Assembly: GCA_013399895.1 (NCBI GenBank)
Contig: VXBA01000910.1
Span: 731,881 to 795,880, forward strand
Length of the DNA: 64,000 bases
Source of the DNA: Serilophus lunatus
Lineage: Eukaryota > Chordata > Aves > Passeriformes > Eurylaimidae
Reading direction: 5' to 3'
Shown: positions 61,511-64,000 of the stretch, piece after piece
Numbering within the stretch: position 1 is the first letter of the stretch
How the letters are laid out: every line of letters starts with the position of its first letter
Translations under genes and position numbers: made by a program
The notes under the pieces: generated by a model
The model's database searches: none
What the model was told of the DNA's origin: nothing
What the model saw: the letters and a program-made list of their open reading frames with translations, nothing else

Positions 61511-63623
61511 ATGGAGGCAGGGACAAAGGCCATCTTGTAAGATGTAGATGGTCAAGCACAAAGAGACAAAAGGTTGAGACTAAAACAACTCTTACACAGA
61601 GATGGAACCAAATTCGTATTTAATTTCTCTCAAAATGAAGATGCTGCATTAGGGGCAAGAAAAATAAATCAGTTTTTACTTGCATCAGTTCCTCCAGGTG
61701 AAGCTGTGGCTTGGGCAAGATTTTTTTTATTTTTCCAGAGAATCAGCCTGCCTCATAACACGACAAACATTTTATTTGCACAAAAGAATAAAGCTGAAGG
61801 TAACATGTTTCTGTCTCAGTAAAGTCATGACCAAAAATTGTCATGTGTAGTCAAAAAGTGAGGCCTTATATAAAAGAAAGGGAACAAAGAAGATTGTTGT
61901 GTTTATGGCTTTAAAGGGAATCTTCCAGATGTGACCTGGTGAAAAGCTGTGTAAGGCTGCTATAAACAGGTTCTTTTCAACCCAATGAAACAGAGACCTT
62001 GGGAGGAGAAAAAAAATCCTCTCAATGACTTTCTTTTCTCAGAAAAAGGGGATGGAGGAAGAAGGAGAAAGCTTTCTTTGAAGTTAGAGTCAAGCATTAA
62101 AAAAACCAACCATTGGCTACTGTGCATTCTGCAACTTGCAGAGCCCTAAGCAAAAGGATTTAAACCTGCTTCCTATGTCTTACTGGACTCAGAAACTCAA
62201 GTCCACCCAAAAGCTGTAAGCACAAAGATAAGATGAGCACCACAGTGAGGCACATGTTCTTTAAAAGATTTTGGTTTCAGCGAGGGGTCAAGAATTGCAG
62301 CACCACTGAGCAGCAAGTGATGCTACTCACAAAACCCAGGTCAGGGCAATGTCACTGCCTAGAGTGTTCAAGACATAAGGGTCACATTTCATCACCCTGC
62401 ACGTCACTGCCTGCAGCAAAACACCTTGTAACACCACAGCTGAGAAATAAACCTAGAAAAACTCATTACAGGAAGTCTTGAATTTACCAGAAGCCCTTTA
62501 TGTTCACCTTTTTTCTATTGCTAAACCAGCAGTAATGCATAATTTTTACACAGACATAGTGTAGGAAAGAGAGGCAGTGACAATCCTTCACCAGTGCTTT
62601 ATGTGGTTTCTCATTAGGAGACCTTTTATTTTTACTTTGCTGTGGACTAAGCCATAAATTAGAAATTCTCCTTTCTCCTCTCCAAGTCACCCCACTATGC
62701 TCAGTGTCTCTGTTGCTACCACTATTATAAAGCAGATTTAGTCACCAAGAGGAAATGAATCTTTTCTCACATTGATGAGGGTGTTACAGAACAAATGCAT
62801 ACAACTGAATTGAGTTGAAAACTTCTACATGCCTTCTGCCTGTCTTTCATAATAATTACAGGTTCATTTAGTCAAGACTGGACTTCCTTCTAGTTTATTT
62901 AAAAAAATGTACTGAATATATTGATGGTTATACAAAACTACTTTTGTATTAACTACTATACTAGCAAAGTGAATGGAAGAAACATTTAAGGCCTATTAAT
63001 AATCCAAATGATGTGTCATAGACAGTCCATTGCTTCCATAAAGACCCATTATCATATTTGCTCTTCTCTAGAAGACTTAGCAAAAATGTTCCTTATTTAG
63101 AAGAATGTATACAGCTGAAATTTAAATGAATAATTAGGAAGCATGTCTCTGGGAATTGTGACTATTTCTGACATGTACAGGTTACAACATGCATCTCACT
63201 TATTTTTTAGAACCTTAACTATTTCACCACACTCCCCAAAGAGTTCATGGAACCTCAGGGAAGCCATGGACAAATACTTCCCATGCTGAAAGCTGATGTA
63301 AAAAGAAGGAAAATGCTGAAAAGCCAGCACTGAGACAGCCTTCCACCAATAAAAGTATCAGCAAAAGTGCAGAATTTTTTCACAGATGTTAGTGGTAAAA
63401 ATAGCTCCCTATAGTTTCCCAGTGAGGCAGTTCAGTAGTGAGACAACAGCAGCAGCAGCAAAAAGAAATAGAGCATTAGGATAAAACATGAGAAAATTTT
63501 ACTTTGTAGCCTATCTGTGAAGTCATAAACCAGATAACCTGACAAAGGGTTTATTTCTACCATACTTAACTGTTTTTTTCAAAACATGTTTCTAAAAACA
63601 AAGAAATCCTGCAGCAACCTTAC

Positions 63624-63658
63624 TGCTACTGCTCCTGGAAGGGCTCCCTGGTCTGTGG
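63624..63658 (-). CDS. Possible 35-nt micro-exon of the right-hand gene
   Basis: On the minus strand a good acceptor (cttttcccacag) is followed by 35 bases and a GTAAGG donor. The 35 bases are open in the only frame that joins the next exon (58805-59096) in phase, reading TDQGALPGAVA before STGEAPTTP. The patch is more GC-rich than its AT-rich surroundings. It fits composition and phase but is short enough to arise by chance. Confidence 0.25.
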
Positions 63659-64000
63659 CTGTGGGAAAAGTAACAACCAAATGTTCCAAAGAAAGGGAAA
63701 ATAACGTTTTTCCCAACATAAGTTTCCTAATGAAAGATGCTGGCACTGCAACTGTTACATAACATTTTCAGGCTGGTTGGTTGGTTTAATTATTCCCATG
63801 CCTGAGCTTAGCACTCCAGAGGGACTGAAGTCAGAATCCAGAAAGGTGTGCCTTTTTAGAAGGATACCAGCACATCCCCACAAAGCCTGGGAGCTGACAC
63901 ACAAACTGAGTGAACAGTTTTCTGGCCACATTTCACAGTATTACCACTCCAACTTCTGCTCAGCATTGTGTGTTAATTAAACTATGCCTATTCATTCTTT

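Larger units (their letters stand above)
59100..64000. other. Probable intron sequence of the right-hand gene
   Basis: Apart from the CR1 fragment and the possible micro-exon, I see no exon, RNA gene or clear repeat in this AT-rich stretch. Because the exon at 58805-59096 has a splice acceptor and no start codon context, the gene must continue to the right, making this region intronic. Confidence 0.55.

Overview
This is a piece of a vertebrate nuclear genome, most likely a bird. The genes are split into small exons with GT-AG introns. There is a recognisable CR1-type retroposon (the dominant avian LINE), long AT-rich non-coding stretches, GC-rich minisatellites and a few runs of N typical of a draft assembly. 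No operon, phage, CRISPR, rRNA or tRNA is visible, and most open frames longer than 60 codons are chance frames in non-coding DNA.

Layout. From 1 to about 0.8 kb (perhaps 1.6 kb) the sequence looks like the 3' untranslated end of a plus-strand gene lying to the left, with good poly(A) signals at 759-764 and 1609-1614. From 1.6 to 14.7 kb there is GC-richer intergenic DNA with no convincing exon. It holds a CpG-rich island with two 10-bp minisatellites (10.6-11.2 kb). From 14.7 to 24.6 kb on the minus strand lies a complete nine-exon T-box transcription factor gene, the avian Tbx6L / Xenopus VegT / zebrafish tbx16 (spadetail) type. All nine exons join in phase to give 452 codons plus stop. From 24.8 to 43.6 kb is a gene desert of about 19 kb. 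From 43.6 to 59.1 kb (and beyond the right edge) are the last four coding exons and 3' UTR of a second minus-strand gene. Its product ends in a Ser-rich segment and a highly acidic tail; I cannot name it. An intronic CR1 copy lies at 60.85-61.5 kb if this gene continues to the right, as its open 5' phase implies.

Relationships. The T-box gene and the right-hand gene are transcribed in the same direction. The 3' end of the right-hand gene lies about 19 kb upstream of the T-box promoter region. The left-hand gene and the T-box gene converge. The most interesting regulatory observations are around T-box exon 1: a 16-nt coding first exon, an AGAG tandem splice acceptor paired with two out-of-frame ATGs 8 nt apart (so that either ATG can be rescued into the T-box frame), and clustered TCF/LEF-type motifs just upstream. 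I found no evidence of an exotic new system. The findings are candidates for alternative N-termini, regulatory elements and one possible micro-exon.
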